Source: Anaerolineae bacterium
Lineage (GTDB): Bacteria > Chloroflexota > Anaerolineae > Promineifilales > Promineifilaceae
Length of the DNA: 64,000 nucleotides
Direction of reading: 5' to 3'
Assembly: GCA_030425205.1 (NCBI GenBank)
Contig: JAUIAP010000001.1
Location: 372,001 to 436,000 of the forward strand
Position numbers and translations under genes: made by a program. Below are positions 53,139 to 63,131 of the stretch, one piece after another (position 1 is the first letter of the stretch; every line of letters begins with the position of its first letter). The notes below the pieces were generated by a model, which searched no databases, was not told where the DNA came from, and worked only from the letters and a program-made list of their open reading frames with translations.

Positions 53139-55694
53139 TTACACCGCTTCTCCAGCCGTCTCCAACACCGCTTCTTCGACAATTTCCCCTTCAATTACAA
53201 CAGCTTCCCCTTCTGTGGTAGCCGCTTCCGCTTCTTCGCTCTCAAGGTTCGTGTATTTTCCTTCTCGAATAACAGCAATTGAAGCGAGTGTGTCGCCATC
53301 ACGCACGTGCATTACGCGCACGCCTTGTGTGCTGCGTCCCTGCTGCGAGATGCTTTCGACAGGGGTCCGTAAAATGATGCCATTTGCCGAAATGCACGTC
53401 ACCTCGTCCTCATGATCGACGATACGCGCGCCAACAACGCAATCCCCCTTCTTGCGCAGCACCATCGCACGCACACCAGAGCCATAGCGATTTTGGGTAC
53501 GATAGTCGCTGATTTGCGTGCGCTTACCATAGCCAAACTTTGTCAGAATGAGCAGATTGTCATCATCTTCCTGCACCACATCTGCGCCAGCTAGCTTATC
53601 CTTATCGGCCAACTTCATCGCCATCACGCCAGAGGCAGTACGTCCCATCGGCCGAACATCCTCTTCGTTAAAGCGAATTCCCTGACCCTGCTCGCTGACC
53701 AAAATGACATCTTGGCCGCCATGCGTCATCTTGACCCACTTGAGTTCGTCATCATCATCCAGCCCAATGGCGATAATGCCTGTCGAGCGCACATTTGAGA
53801 ATGCGCTCAACTCGGTCCGTTTAATGCGTCCGTTCTTGGTCACTTGAATGATGTAGTCGGCATCATCAAATTCTGTGACGGGCAGTGCAGCCGTCACCTT
53901 TTCACCCGATTGCAAAGGCAGCAAGTTCATAACGGACGTACCACGCCCTGTGCGCGTCGCCTCAGGGATTTTGTACGCTTTGAGTTCGTAGACTTTGCCA
54001 CGATCAGTAAAGAACAAGATCGCATTTTTTGCCCCTGCTGCAAAGAGGTTTTCAAGCGAATCCTCTTCGCGGGTCGTCATGCCGATCAACCCCTTACCAC
54101 CACGACCTTGCACGCGATAGGCGCGAGCCGGTGTGCGTTTGATATAGCCGCGCTGCGTGATCGAGATCAGCACGTCTTCATCTGTCACCAAATCTTCAAT
54201 GTCAAACTCGAAGTCGCCGGGAATAATTTCGGTGCGGCGATCGTCTCCGTATTTGTCACGGATTTCGACCAGTTCAGCACGGATGATGGCGAGGATTTTC
54301 GGCCGATTTGCCAATAAATCCTGATACTCCGCAATCTGTGCTGTAATATCCGTATACTCATCTTCAATCTTCTGCCGCTCTAACGCTGCCAAGCGTCGCA
54401 ACTGCATGTCGAGAATCGCTTGTGACTGCGCCTCGCTTAGTTCAAAGCGCGTCATCAACTGCGTGCGTGCGTCATCTGCGCTGTCTGCCCCACGAATCGT
54501 TGCGATCACCTCATCAAGATTCGAGAGTGCAATCCGCAACCCTTCCAAAATATGTTGACGACGCAACGCCTTTTCAAGCTCAAAGTTGATCCGGCGAATG
54601 GTGACTTCAACGCGATGGTCGATATAAACTTGCAACGCTCGCTTGAGCGAAAGCAAACGCGGCTGCCGATCCACAAGCGCAAGCATCTGCACGCCAAATG
54701 TGCTTTGTAGCGCGGTGTGACGATAGAGTTGATTGAGAACGGCTTGCGGCTGAGAGGCACGCTTTAAGTCAACGACGATGCGAATCCCCTCACGCCCACT
54801 CTCTTCGCGCAAGTCGGCGATCTCGTTGAGAACACCCTTATTGACCAACTCCGCAATGTGGCGCACCAAATTGGCTTTGTTGACCTGATAGGGCAGTTCG
54901 GTGATGATAATTTGCTGACGACCCGTGCGCGATTCGGTGATTTCAGCCTTGGCGCGCATGATGACGCGCCCGCGCCCCGTCGCATAGGCAGCGCGAATAC
55001 CCGAAATACCGACAACGGTTGCGCCTGTTGGGAAATCTGGCCCCTTGACAAACTCCATTAGGTCATTCAACGTCACATCATCGACACGATGTTCATTGTC
55101 GATCAAATACACTGTGGCATCGATCAACTCGTTCATGTTGTGTGGCGGAATGCTCGTCGCCATACCAACAGCAATACCGTTTGTGCCATTGAGCAACAGA
55201 TGGGGCAACCGTGATGGCAACACCATTGGCTGCACCTCTCGGTCATCAAAGTTTGGCTCAAAGTCAACGGTGTTTTTCTCGATGTCTGCGAGCAGTTCCC
55301 CAGCAACGCGCGTCATGCGGGCTTCGGTGTAACGCATCGCCGCCGCACCATCACCGTCGATGCTGCCAAAGTTGCCTTGCCCATCGACCAGTGGATAGCG
55401 CATCGAAAAATCTTGCGCCATACGCACCATTGAATCGTAAACTGCGCTATCGCCATGCGGATGGTACTTACCCAGCACCTCACCGACGATACGCGCCGAT
55501 TTGCGATGCGAGGTGTTGGCGCGCAAGCCCATATCGTGCATTGCGTAGAGAATGCGCCGATGAACAGGTTTGAGGCCGTCACGTGCATCCGGTAACGCAC
55601 GCGAAACGATCACGCTCATCGCATAGTCGAGAAACGAACTGCGCATCTCTTCATTGATGTCTATGTGGTTGATATTTCCGATATTATCTGTCAT
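53139..55694 (-). CDS. gyrA: DNA gyrase subunit A
   Basis: Type II topoisomerase breakage-reunion subunit, 851 aa. Catalytic Tyr122 in [10 protein letters not shown], the quinolone-resistance region [11 protein letters not shown] with Ser83 and Asp87 in E. coli numbering (susceptible-type residues), and the GyrA box QGRGGKG in the C-terminal propeller that wraps DNA, which distinguishes it from ParC. An acidic Glu-rich C-terminal tail ends the protein. gyrB is not adjacent. An A/T-rich stretch lies upstream of the start, with TATAAT on the minus strand near 55797. Confidence 0.97.
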   Translation of the reverse strand: MTDNIGNINHIDINEEMRSSFLDYAMSVIVSRALPDARDGLKPVHRRILYAMHDMGLRANTSHRKSARIVGEVLGKYHPHGDSAVYDSMVRMAQDFSMRYPLVDGQGNFGSIDGDGAAAMRYTEARMTRVAGELLADIEKNTVDFEPNFDDREVQPMVLPSRLPHLLLNGTNGIAVGMATSIPPHNMNELIDATVYLIDNEHRVDDVTLNDLMEFVKGPDFPTGATVVGISGIRAAYATGRGRVIMRAKAEITESRTGRQQIIITELPYQVNKANLVRHIAELVNKGVLNEIADLREESGREGIRIVVDLKRASQPQAVLNQLYRHTALQSTFGVQMLALVDRQPRLLSLKRALQVYIDHRVEVTIRRINFELEKALRRQHILEGLRIALSNLDEVIATIRGADSADDARTQLMTRFELSEAQSQAILDMQLRRLAALERQKIEDEYTDITAQIAEYQDLLANRPKILAIIRAELVEIRDKYGDDRRTEIIPGDFEFDIEDLVTDEDVLISITQRGYIKRTPARAYRVQGRGGKGLIGMTTREEDSLENLFAAGAKNAILFFTDRGKVYELKAYKIPEATRTGRGTSVMNLLPLQSGEKVTAALPVTEFDDADYIIQVTKNGRIKRTELSAFSNVRSTGIIAIGLDDDDELKWVKMTHGGQDVILVSEQGQGIRFNEEDVRPMGRTASGVMAMKLADKDKLAGADVVQEDDDNLLILTKFGYGKRTQISDYRTQNRYGSGVRAMVLRKKGDCVVGARIVDHEDEVTCISANGIILRTPVESISQQGRSTQGVRVMHVRDGDTLASIAVIREGKYTNLESEEAEAATTEGEAVVIEGEIVEEAVLETAGEAV

Positions 55695-56133
55695 GAAAGT
55701 TACTGGTTATTGGTGAGCGAGTGGCTGTGGGACTGTTTACCCCGCAATTCAAACACTGTTTTTACAAACTTAATTGTTGATAATTACAACAAATAATTAT
55801 AGCAAATTTTGCGCTTAAACGGTAATTTGTGTGGAGTGTGGGGGGATAGCGATTAGAGGGTCTAATCCAGCAGCGCGTCATATTTTGGGGAATGGCAACT
55901 TTTCACCCGATGCACAGGGTATAAAGTCATGTCATACACTGTTTCGTGTCGCACAAACCGATTTTGGCCTCATATCGGCCATTTTGCGTCCTAATCTGTC
56001 TAGTTGCCAACAAATGATACGATTTCCTAACGTAGGACGATAGTACCAAGAATTGTAAGAAGTGATTTAAGACGCACGTGCCATACTCTTGAATGTAACG
56101 GAAAACAATGACCGACAATTAGAGGAAAATAGC
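55695..56133. other. Divergent intergenic region between gyrA and the FHA gene
   Basis: About 440 nt with no supported gene. It contains a TATAAT on the minus strand near 55797 that may serve gyrA, and a near-miss palindrome ATATCGGCCATTT around 55976. Otherwise I see nothing in it. Confidence 0.5.
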
Positions 56134-56580
56134 ATGTTAGGATTTATCACACGTCAAAAAGCCACCACAAAATACCCAACCGCTCCCCAAGCGATTTCAC
56201 GGCATAACCCAGCGCATCAAGGCGGGTTTAAGCAAGCCACAATGGCACTTTCGGCCGAACTCATCATCGAAATGCCCAACAGCGATGGTCGATTGGTCAA
56301 GATAGACCAGCCAGCGATGATTATCGGCCGATCTAAAGCTGTCGACATCACGCTCGATGCGCCCGTCGTTTCGCGGCAACATGCTCGCTTGGAACGTGTC
56401 GGCGATGAATACTGGATTACCGACCTTGGCAGCAGCAATGGCACGTTGGTCAACGGTGCTGCAATCGGCACGGTTCATCTACAAAATGGTGACCTGATTA
56501 CGCTCGGATACAACTCAGCTTATCCAATTAGCATCGTTTTCCGCGTTAGCAACGCCGCACGCGCAAGCTGGCTGAACTAA
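56134..56580 (+). CDS. FHA-domain protein
   Basis: 148 aa from the ATG at 56134, which has an AGAGGA ribosome site; the frame to 56089 is less likely. A Gln/Ala-rich N-terminus of about 45 residues, then a forkhead-associated domain: IIGRSKAVDITLDAPVVSRQHARLER, with the phosphothreonine-binding Arg/Ser/His, and DLGSSNGTLVNG. It should bind a phosphothreonine peptide made by a Ser/Thr kinase, none of which is in the window. A terminator follows. Confidence 0.92.
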   Translation: MLGFITRQKATTKYPTAPQAISRHNPAHQGGFKQATMALSAELIIEMPNSDGRLVKIDQPAMIIGRSKAVDITLDAPVVSRQHARLERVGDEYWITDLGSSNGTLVNGAAIGTVHLQNGDLITLGYNSAYPISIVFRVSNAARASWLN

Positions 56581-56625
56581 ATTATTGTAACTCCTCTTCT
56601 TGCGTCTCGAACGGACGTGTGAGTC

Positions 56626-56659
56626 AAAGACCGTACCAAGTTGGTGCGGTCTTTTTTTT
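56626..56659 (+). terminator. Terminator after the FHA gene
   Basis: An AAGACCGTACCAA / TTGGTGCGGTCTT hairpin is followed by eight T. Confidence 0.9.
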
Positions 56660-56759
56660 GTGTCATCTGCAATAAACACAGATGACACAATGCCGTCTCA
56701 CTGAGGGCAAATCCCACAGCCCAAGACTATAGATCCACAAGTTGACCAATGCGAGTGAC

Positions 56760-56850
56760 CGCGCCGCAAGCGGCGCGAAAACCTTCAAATGGGGTCTGGT
56801 GGCTGCGCCACCAGACCCCATTATCCTATTTTTTGCGGGCTTCGCCCGCT
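56760..56850. repeat. Three perfect GC-rich hairpins in a row
   Basis: GCGCCG-CAAG-CGGCGC (56761), a 16-bp stem ATGGGGTCTGGTGGC with its complement and a 3-nt loop (56789-56822), and GCGGGC-TTC-GCCCGC (56835). The middle one is followed by a T-rich stretch. They occupy the spacer between the FHA and methyltransferase genes; nothing else is seen in this gap of about 380 nt. Confidence 0.75.
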
Positions 56851-57001
56851 AGTCAAAACGTAGAAACTTGCAAAACAAGCCGCTTAGGCGTGGTTTTCTA
56901 AGTTCGCGCCCGTTGTTACACATCCTTATTGGACAACCGCGCCGCAACTGGCGAATTTTATGCTGACTCACGGTACAATCTGGATTGTGCAAACAATACA
57001 G

Positions 57002-58300
57002 ATGTTAGAAGCAGATCGCAGGCTCTCGCGTTCGCTGATATGGCAACGGCAGCGCGACTATTTTTTGCAAAATGGGATGACGGCATGGCAAGCCGATGTG
57101 GTGCCGCACGCGATTAGCTGTAGCCCGCTTTTGGCGCGAAAATACAGTGAAATCGCAATCGCGTATTTGCGCGATTGTCTCGCGGCGGGTTGGCTTGATC
57201 CGACGGAACCGATCTATATCATCGAATTAGGTGCGGGCTCCGGGCGATTAGCCTATCACTTTCTATACCATTTTTTTAACCAAGTTGAAGATTTGCCCAT
57301 CAAGCTAATTCTGACTGATTTTGCGCCGAGCATTCTCGACGCATGGCAACAGAATCGGTATTTGCAGGAATGGGTAGAGGCAGGCGTGCTTGAATTTGCA
57401 TTGTTTGATGCAAAACTTACCGAAACGCAAAATTTTGCGTCTCTACCAACGCGCACAAAAAATCCTATCATTCTGCTGGCGAACTACTTTTTTGACAGCA
57501 TCCCGCATGACAGCTTTGTCATCGAGGATGGGTTGCTGTGTGAAAATCTATTGACGCTGTATGGGGTTGAGTCGCAAGACTCAGCCTTGTTTTGGGAAAA
57601 TCTTACCCTCGCCTACGAAGCGATTCCAACCAATCGGCCGATCTACCCCGAACCACGCTATGAGCAAATTCTGGACGAGTATGAGCATTACTTTCCAGAC
57701 ATAACCTTTTCATTTCCGACGGTTGGGTTAGACTGTCTGCGCTTTTGGGAACAGATTAGCAACGGCCGATTGCTGCTCCTATCGGCCGATCGCGGCTATT
57801 CACTCGCGGAGTCCGTGATTGGGCAAGAAGCCCCCTTGCTAAATTTGCATGGCAGCTTTTCGATGATGGTGAACTATCACGCTATCGGCCGATTTTTCAC
57901 CCTGAACAACGGCCTAACGCTACAAACACCCCATTATCAAAACCACCTACAAATCGGCGCATACATGTTTGGGGCAAATGAGTTTCCTGAAACAGAAGTA
58001 GCCTTTGACCGAGCCGTCGTGCAGAACGATCCGAACGACTTCATTTCACTATGCGAAGTAACTGACTTTGCAAAGATGGATTTACCACAGTTGTTGAGCG
58101 TTTTGCGGATGAGCGCATGGGATGCGGAGCTGTTTAAAGCATGCTATGAGCTGTTTGCGGAACAGGTCGCGCTCGCATCTCCCGCATGGTTTGGGGATGT
58201 TGTGATGGGGTTAGATGAGATTGAGGGGCAGTACTTGCCAATTGGAGAGAATGATACGTTGGCGGAGATGATCGGCCGAATTCGAGCAATTATCGCATAA
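57002..58300 (+). CDS. SAM-dependent methyltransferase (COG1565/MidA-like)
   Basis: About 432 aa. The SAM-binding loop is IELGAGSGRLAYHFL, followed by LILTDFAPSIL and ANYFFDSIPHDSFV, which corresponds to the ANE-F-DALP block of MidA/NDUFAF7 proteins. The N-terminus LIWQRQRDYFLQNGMTAWQADVVPHAI also fits. The acceptor is unknown. The start at 57002 keeps the family N-terminus; the open frame runs to 56960, with a TACAAT between. Five TCGGCCGA or near-identical sites lie inside, three of them within 250 bp (57632-57884). Confidence 0.8.
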   Translation: MLEADRRLSRSLIWQRQRDYFLQNGMTAWQADVVPHAISCSPLLARKYSEIAIAYLRDCLAAGWLDPTEPIYIIELGAGSGRLAYHFLYHFFNQVEDLPIKLILTDFAPSILDAWQQNRYLQEWVEAGVLEFALFDAKLTETQNFASLPTRTKNPIILLANYFFDSIPHDSFVIEDGLLCENLLTLYGVESQDSALFWENLTLAYEAIPTNRPIYPEPRYEQILDEYEHYFPDITFSFPTVGLDCLRFWEQISNGRLLLLSADRGYSLAESVIGQEAPLLNLHGSFSMMVNYHAIGRFFTLNNGLTLQTPHYQNHLQIGAYMFGANEFPETEVAFDRAVVQNDPNDFISLCEVTDFAKMDLPQLLSVLRMSAWDAELFKACYELFAEQVALASPAWFGDVVMGLDEIEGQYLPIGENDTLAEMIGRIRAIIA

Positions 58301-58322
58301 CGGTCAAGATGCAGACTCAAAA

Positions 58323-58384
58323 GTGATACGTGGTGCGTGGTGCGTGATACGTTTCCAATTCACGCACCACGTATCACGCACCAC
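58323..58384. repeat. GTGGTGC/GTGATAC heptamer hairpin
   Basis: Four heptamers GTGATAC-GTGGTGC-GTGGTGC-GTGATAC face their complement (CACGCAC, CACGTAT, CACGCAC) across a short loop. The stem is 17 bp perfect (58323-58339 with 58361-58377). Same word family as 53087. Confidence 0.85.
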
Positions 58385-58451
58385 TGTCAAATTGTTGCGC
58401 AATACTTCGTGACACTAACGAAACACGCCCCCTATTTATTCGATCTAAAAA

Positions 58452-58757
58452 TTACGTCGTCTCCCATCCGCCCATTTTCACTAAGTGGCTCAGTCGTTGC
58501 CCGCTGTATTCTGCCTCGATCTGCGCAACGAGCTCGTCAAGAAACGCATCTGCGTCTCCCTCAATCGGTTGCCATTCAGAGGTGCGCCATTGGGCGAGAT
58601 AGTCATCGGTGTCGGTATCTCCCGACTGCATGGCAGCCGCATCAATAATCTGCATAAAGCGATCACTGAGGGGTTTGGAGAGGCGTTTTCGGCCGATTTT
58701 TGCCTTGATTTGCGACGGAATATCCCGCCAATAGATGATTTGATAGTTTCCACTCAT
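58452..58757 (-). CDS. Small 'virulence factor' domain protein (PF13769-like)
   Basis: About 101 aa. It starts at the ATG at 58757 (MSGNYQIIYWRDIPSQIKA). YQIIYWRDIPSQIKAKIGRK with RFMQIIDAAAM and YLAQWRTSEW is the pattern I recall for the small PF13769 'virulence_fact' domain, whose function is not established. It is probably not a virulence factor here. It follows the CEOS-like gene by 47 nt on the same strand. Confidence 0.65.
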   Translation of the reverse strand: MSGNYQIIYWRDIPSQIKAKIGRKRLSKPLSDRFMQIIDAAAMQSGDTDTDDYLAQWRTSEWQPIEGDADAFLDELVAQIEAEYSGQRLSHLVKMGGWETT

Positions 58758-58804
58758 GACGGGAAGTTTAGCCACAAAACGCAAAACGTAAAGGCTCTTT
58801 CAGA

Positions 58805-59947
58805 TTATCCTTGAATGGGATAGGGATATTTATCAGACCGATTTTGAAAACTCAAAATAGCAGGATTTCGAATTTGACCGTTTTCGATCTCAATCGCCCT
58901 TCTTAGCGTATCATCCTCATGCGTCCGACCACGCATAACTGGCTCGATAAAGTTGAGCAGGGCCAGACTGATTTCATAGGTGGCGGCTCGCCAGAGGTAG
59001 GAGGGTGAATGATCAACGGCATAGTACATGACTTGATTACCGACAATAAAGGTCGGATCATCAAACGACGTGGGGCGTGCAAAATCGAAACCCATCCCTG
59101 CATCACAACTAACATCAACGATCAGCGCGTCGCGCTTTAAGCTGTTGACCTCATCCCCCTCAATGTACATCATTGGACGGTCGGTATCCTGAAAAATACA
59201 ATTTACGATAATATCGAACAATCCTAATGCCTCAACCAGCGGTATCTCCCCATCGGGTGTTTCAACGACAAGTGTGTCTGGATCGCTTTCAGAAAACCCA
59301 AAACTATAGTAGTTCACACCGGGAATTTGATTGCTCAAGCCAAATGCAGGCCGTTGTGCGAGCACGGTAATATCTTGATACCCCTGCCCCAACAAGCTAA
59401 AAACGGCCCCACGCGCCGTCGCGCCAAAGCTAATCACCAATGCACGTTTTGCAGGGCCATATAATCCCGTCATTCCCTTTAGTTGCAACGCATGGAGAAC
59501 GCTCGAATAGCCTGCAAGCTCATTGTTCTTCTGAAAAATGTGCATCTGCCATTTATCATCTCGCCAGATATTCATCGCTTCCCAGGCGATAAAGGTCATC
59601 TTTTTGTCGATGCCAACCTGCGTGATCGCTTCACCCTGCACACAATGCGGCCAGCCCCAAATCGTCTGCCCCTCGCGGAAAAATTGAAAATCTTCTGCGA
59701 CTGGTTTGGGCAACAGCATGATGTCGCAGTGGGCAAACAGCTCTTCGCGGCTCATCAAGCCCGCAACCTGCTCGGCTAAGGTTGCATTATCGACACCAAA
59801 ACGTTCGCCATAGCCCGTTTCCATGTAGATATGTTGGCGCAGTTCTTCATCAATTTGAGAGAGATGTGCTGGATAGATCGGGGCGCGTTTTTCGTTCTTT
59901 TTCAACGCTGTACCGACAACGCCCATCGTTAAAATCTTTTCACTCAT
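58805..59947 (-). CDS. N5-(carboxyethyl)ornithine synthase-like / alanine dehydrogenase family enzyme
   Basis: 380 aa. N-terminal VVGTALKKNEKRAPIYPAHL is the AlaDH/PNT-N domain start, then MLLPKP, IWGWPHCVQGEAITQ and AWEAMNIW. A Rossmann region has ALVISFGATARGAVFSLLGQGYQDITVL. Family resemblance is strongest to N5-(carboxyethyl)ornithine synthase, which reductively couples pyruvate to ornithine; alanine dehydrogenase activity cannot be excluded. GAGGA ribosome site before the ATG. A TCGGCCGA at 59996 is one of only two intergenic copies in the window. Confidence 0.8.
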   Translation of the reverse strand: MSEKILTMGVVGTALKKNEKRAPIYPAHLSQIDEELRQHIYMETGYGERFGVDNATLAEQVAGLMSREELFAHCDIMLLPKPVAEDFQFFREGQTIWGWPHCVQGEAITQVGIDKKMTFIAWEAMNIWRDDKWQMHIFQKNNELAGYSSVLHALQLKGMTGLYGPAKRALVISFGATARGAVFSLLGQGYQDITVLAQRPAFGLSNQIPGVNYYSFGFSESDPDTLVVETPDGEIPLVEALGLFDIIVNCIFQDTDRPMMYIEGDEVNSLKRDALIVDVSCDAGMGFDFARPTSFDDPTFIVGNQVMYYAVDHSPSYLWRAATYEISLALLNFIEPVMRGRTHEDDTLRRAIEIENGQIRNPAILSFQNRSDKYPYPIQG

Positions 59948-60052
59948 TGGGATTATTCCTCGTTGTGGGGATCATTTTTTGTCTATTATGGGAGATCGGC
60001 CGATTTTCGCAAGCAGTCACAGGCAATCTTTACAGGGGCAGATACAGGTCGA

Positions 60053-62266
60053 TCAGCAAATCCCATGCTCACGTAATTTGGCAACGACGCGACTGGGTGT
60101 GAGCGGAATTTCGTCAAACCAGACGCCTGTCGCGTCGTGTAGTGCGGCGGTGATGGCGGGGGCCAGCGGGATCAGGGGCATCTCGGCCATGCCGCGTACG
60201 CCAAATGGGCCACGTGGGTCAGGGATTTCGAGAATCACCGACTCAACCCGCGCCGGCACATCTTGAATACCGGGAATAAGATAGCTGCTGAAACGGGGAT
60301 TTTTGATAAAGCCATCAGCGACTTGTAGATTTTCGGTCAGTGTGTAGCCGTGCGCTTGGACGACCGCTCCTTCAATTTGGCCCTCGATCAGGTTGGAATT
60401 GATCGCCTTGCCGACATCATCGGCGCACACGACGCGATCAACCCAGATATGTCCCGTTTCGATGTCGATGGTTATTTCGGCCGATTCCGCCACATACCCA
60501 TAAGCAAAATTGGGCTGCCCCTCGCCCGTCTTTTTATCGAGCATCTGCGTTGGCGGCGGTGTATAGCGCACATGCCCCCGTGCTGGACGCTCCTCATCAC
60601 GCCACTCGCGCAACGCCTGATCGGCTGCCCGAATGATCGCATTTCCCGCCATCCACGTGAGACGCGAAGCGGATGCTGATCCAGAGTCCCCGCTTGTGGC
60701 CGTGTCGGAGGCGACAATTTCGACCAACTCAACTGGCACACCGACAGCTTCAGCCGCCATCTGCCGAAACGCCGTGTGCGCCCCCTGCCCAACATCTGCC
60801 CCCGCATGGTAGAGCGTTACGCCCGAAATCTCGCGCGCGCCATGCAGCACAATGGTTGCCTCACAACGTTCTGGAAATCCAAACGAAAACCCGACATTCT
60901 TATAGGCACACGCAAATCCCTTGCCCCGCCGCAAAATCGTCTCATCGCCCTGCAATGAGGCAAACGCACTCTTCGTCACGGTTGGCTGCTGACTGCTCGC
61001 TGCTGCCTGTTGACCGCACGCCGCAACCACTTCTCCAATGCTGACGCCTGCGGGCAAAACGACCCCCGTCAAGCCCTCAATCCCATCGCGCAGCACGTTT
61101 TTTAGTCGCAGCTCAACGGGATCGATGCCTAATGCAGCCGCCAATTTGTTCATCTGACTTTCGGCCGCAAAACAGCCCTGCGGCGCACCAAATCCGCGAA
61201 ACGCACCACCGGGCACATTGTTAGTGTAGATGGCGCGGCTGTCGATGCGGGCATTTGGAATGTCATAGGGCCCTGCGACACACAGGTGCAAATTTCCCAA
61301 CACTTTATTTGACGTGTAGTTGTAGGCTCCCGCATCGAGATAGCAGTCGGCGGCAACAGCGACGATTTTGCCGTCTTTGGTTGCCCCCCATTTGGTATCG
61401 ATAACCGCCTGATGGCGTTTATGATGCCCAATGATGCTTTCTTCGCGTGTCCAGATGGTGTGTATCGGCCGATAAATGCCCATTCCCGCCAACTTCTGCG
61501 CCGCCAACGCCAGCACAATCTGAATCGACATATCTTCGCGCCCGCCAAACGCCCCCCCAATGGCTGGGTAAATAATGCGAATTTGGTCAGGGTCAAGCAT
61601 CAGCGCGTGGGCAACTTGCGCTTGATCCTCATGTGTCCACTGTCCGGCCACTTCAACCGTGATGCGCCCATCATCGTCGATATAACTCGTCCCTGCCTCT
61701 GGTTGCAGATAGGCGTGTTCCTGCATGGGTACGCGATAGCGCGCATCGATCACAATATCGGCCGCAGCCCAACCCGCTTCCATATCGCCTTTGCGAATTT
61801 TATAATCGTAATAGGCGTTGGTCTCACCCTGCAAAATCGTTTCGTCTTTGAGTGCATCAAAAACGTCGCTGATGACGGGCAGCGGCTCCCATTCGATCTG
61901 GATTTTCTCACGGGCGATTTCGGCCGATTCCTTGCTCTCCGCCACAATAAACGCCACCTGATCCGCTTCCCAACGACTGACCTGCGCATGCGGCGTGCTG
62001 TTCAACCCGACCAACACAGGCTGGTCATAGAGCGTCAAACCATACTCATTTTTTGGCACATCCGCAGCAGTCAAAATCAGAAGGACCCCTTCAACAGCGA
62101 GTGCTTGCGACAAATCCATGCTGATCATGCGGGCGTGCGGCTGCCCACTGAACATGACGCAGCCATACAGTGAATTTTCGCGCAAAATATCGGCTGGAAA
62201 GTTGGCGGCTCCAGTTACTTTGGCGTGTGCATCGAGTTTAGGTTTCGTTCGGCCGATTTGTCGCAT
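60053..62266 (-). CDS. Xanthine dehydrogenase family, molybdopterin-binding subunit
   Basis: 737 aa, one complete large subunit. N-terminal domain IGRTKPKLDAHAKVTGAANFPAD and the Mo-domain stretches QPEAGTSYIDDDGRI, GGAFGGREDMSIQIVLALAA, GAFRGFGAPQG and EGQIEGAVVQAHGYTLTEN. The substrate is not predictable. The FAD and 2Fe-2S subunits needed by XDH-type enzymes are not adjacent: the next gene upstream is divergent and the one downstream encodes a different enzyme. Start at ATG 62266, no strong ribosome site. Confidence 0.9.
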   Translation of the reverse strand: MRQIGRTKPKLDAHAKVTGAANFPADILRENSLYGCVMFSGQPHARMISMDLSQALAVEGVLLILTAADVPKNEYGLTLYDQPVLVGLNSTPHAQVSRWEADQVAFIVAESKESAEIAREKIQIEWEPLPVISDVFDALKDETILQGETNAYYDYKIRKGDMEAGWAAADIVIDARYRVPMQEHAYLQPEAGTSYIDDDGRITVEVAGQWTHEDQAQVAHALMLDPDQIRIIYPAIGGAFGGREDMSIQIVLALAAQKLAGMGIYRPIHTIWTREESIIGHHKRHQAVIDTKWGATKDGKIVAVAADCYLDAGAYNYTSNKVLGNLHLCVAGPYDIPNARIDSRAIYTNNVPGGAFRGFGAPQGCFAAESQMNKLAAALGIDPVELRLKNVLRDGIEGLTGVVLPAGVSIGEVVAACGQQAAASSQQPTVTKSAFASLQGDETILRRGKGFACAYKNVGFSFGFPERCEATIVLHGAREISGVTLYHAGADVGQGAHTAFRQMAAEAVGVPVELVEIVASDTATSGDSGSASASRLTWMAGNAIIRAADQALREWRDEERPARGHVRYTPPPTQMLDKKTGEGQPNFAYGYVAESAEITIDIETGHIWVDRVVCADDVGKAINSNLIEGQIEGAVVQAHGYTLTENLQVADGFIKNPRFSSYLIPGIQDVPARVESVILEIPDPRGPFGVRGMAEMPLIPLAPAITAALHDATGVWFDEIPLTPSRVVAKLREHGIC

Positions 62267-62393
62267 GATTTAAATGGATTCCCACCTGCGTGGAAAGAAC
62301 AGGTTTGCATGTGTTTTGCTCATAATGATAACGTATGCAGCGTCAAAAATACATCCCTGCCAATTTCGCAAATTTTCCAAGCTGCGACAGTCG

Positions 62394-62422
62394 TTTCAAC
62401 CTGCGTGCGAGCATGTTATACT
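62394..62422 (+). promoter_or_regulatory. Candidate promoter of a leaderless gene
   Basis: TTTCAA and TATACT are separated by 17 nt. Only 6 nt separate TATACT from the ATG at 62429, so transcription would start at the codon itself. No ribosome site is present. Confidence 0.5.
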
Positions 62423-62428
62423 CCCCAA

Positions 62429-63109
62429 ATGCAAACCTACTCACACGCCATCCTGACCGCCGCGCTCAACCGACCCCTCAAAAAGTGGCGTGCGCGCAAC
62501 CCTGAGCGCATTCCGCCCGTTCAGACAGGTGCGCTCATGTTGGGTTCGATTCTGCCCGATGTACTGCTCATTGCAATTAGCGGCATCGCGATTGCGTCCG
62601 ATTTTGCGCGCGGCGTTTTTCGTGATCCGCGCTTCACCCAGTTAACACCCGACACACCGACACCAACTGAGCTGCTCGACCTCTCTATGACGATGCGGCT
62701 GTTTGACGTCTGGTTTTTTGAGAATCGCTGGATCATTTCGGCACAGAATATCTTTCACAGTCCGCTGATTTTGACCACGCTGATTATCGTTGGGTATCAA
62801 CTGTGGCGGCGCGGGCAAAAACGTGGGGCGGCACTCTTTTGGATCGCGTGTGCGGCACTGTTGCATTCGCTGATCGACATTCCACTCCACACAAATGATG
62901 GCCCGCTGCTGCTTTTTCCATTTAACTGGACGTATCGCTATTTTTCGCCGCTCAGCTATTGGGACCCAAACTACTATGGGCGAGAGTGGTCAATTTTTGA
63001 GCATGGGCTGGATGTGGTGCTATTGGTTTGGCTCGGGTGGTCGAATCGAGGGTGGCTGCGTTCAAGAATCGGCCGAAAAAATGATTCTTTAGAATTGGGC
63101 GTTGATTGA
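62429..63109 (+). CDS. YdjM/DUF457-like membrane metal-dependent hydrolase
   Basis: About 226 aa. YSHAILTAALNR at the start, GALMLGSILPDVLL and ALLHSLIDIPLHTNDGPLL correspond to the His/Asp-rich metal motifs of the DUF457/YdjM family. About four membrane helices are visible. The start at 62429 has a TATACT box directly upstream; the open frame to 62225 overlaps the divergent hydroxylase gene and is spurious. Ends 22 nt before the convergent helicase. Confidence 0.7.
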   Translation: MQTYSHAILTAALNRPLKKWRARNPERIPPVQTGALMLGSILPDVLLIAISGIAIASDFARGVFRDPRFTQLTPDTPTPTELLDLSMTMRLFDVWFFENRWIISAQNIFHSPLILTTLIIVGYQLWRRGQKRGAALFWIACAALLHSLIDIPLHTNDGPLLLFPFNWTYRYFSPLSYWDPNYYGREWSIFEHGLDVVLLVWLGWSNRGWLRSRIGRKNDSLELGVD

Positions 63110-63131
63110 TGCGTGTCAACAGTCCGCTTCT

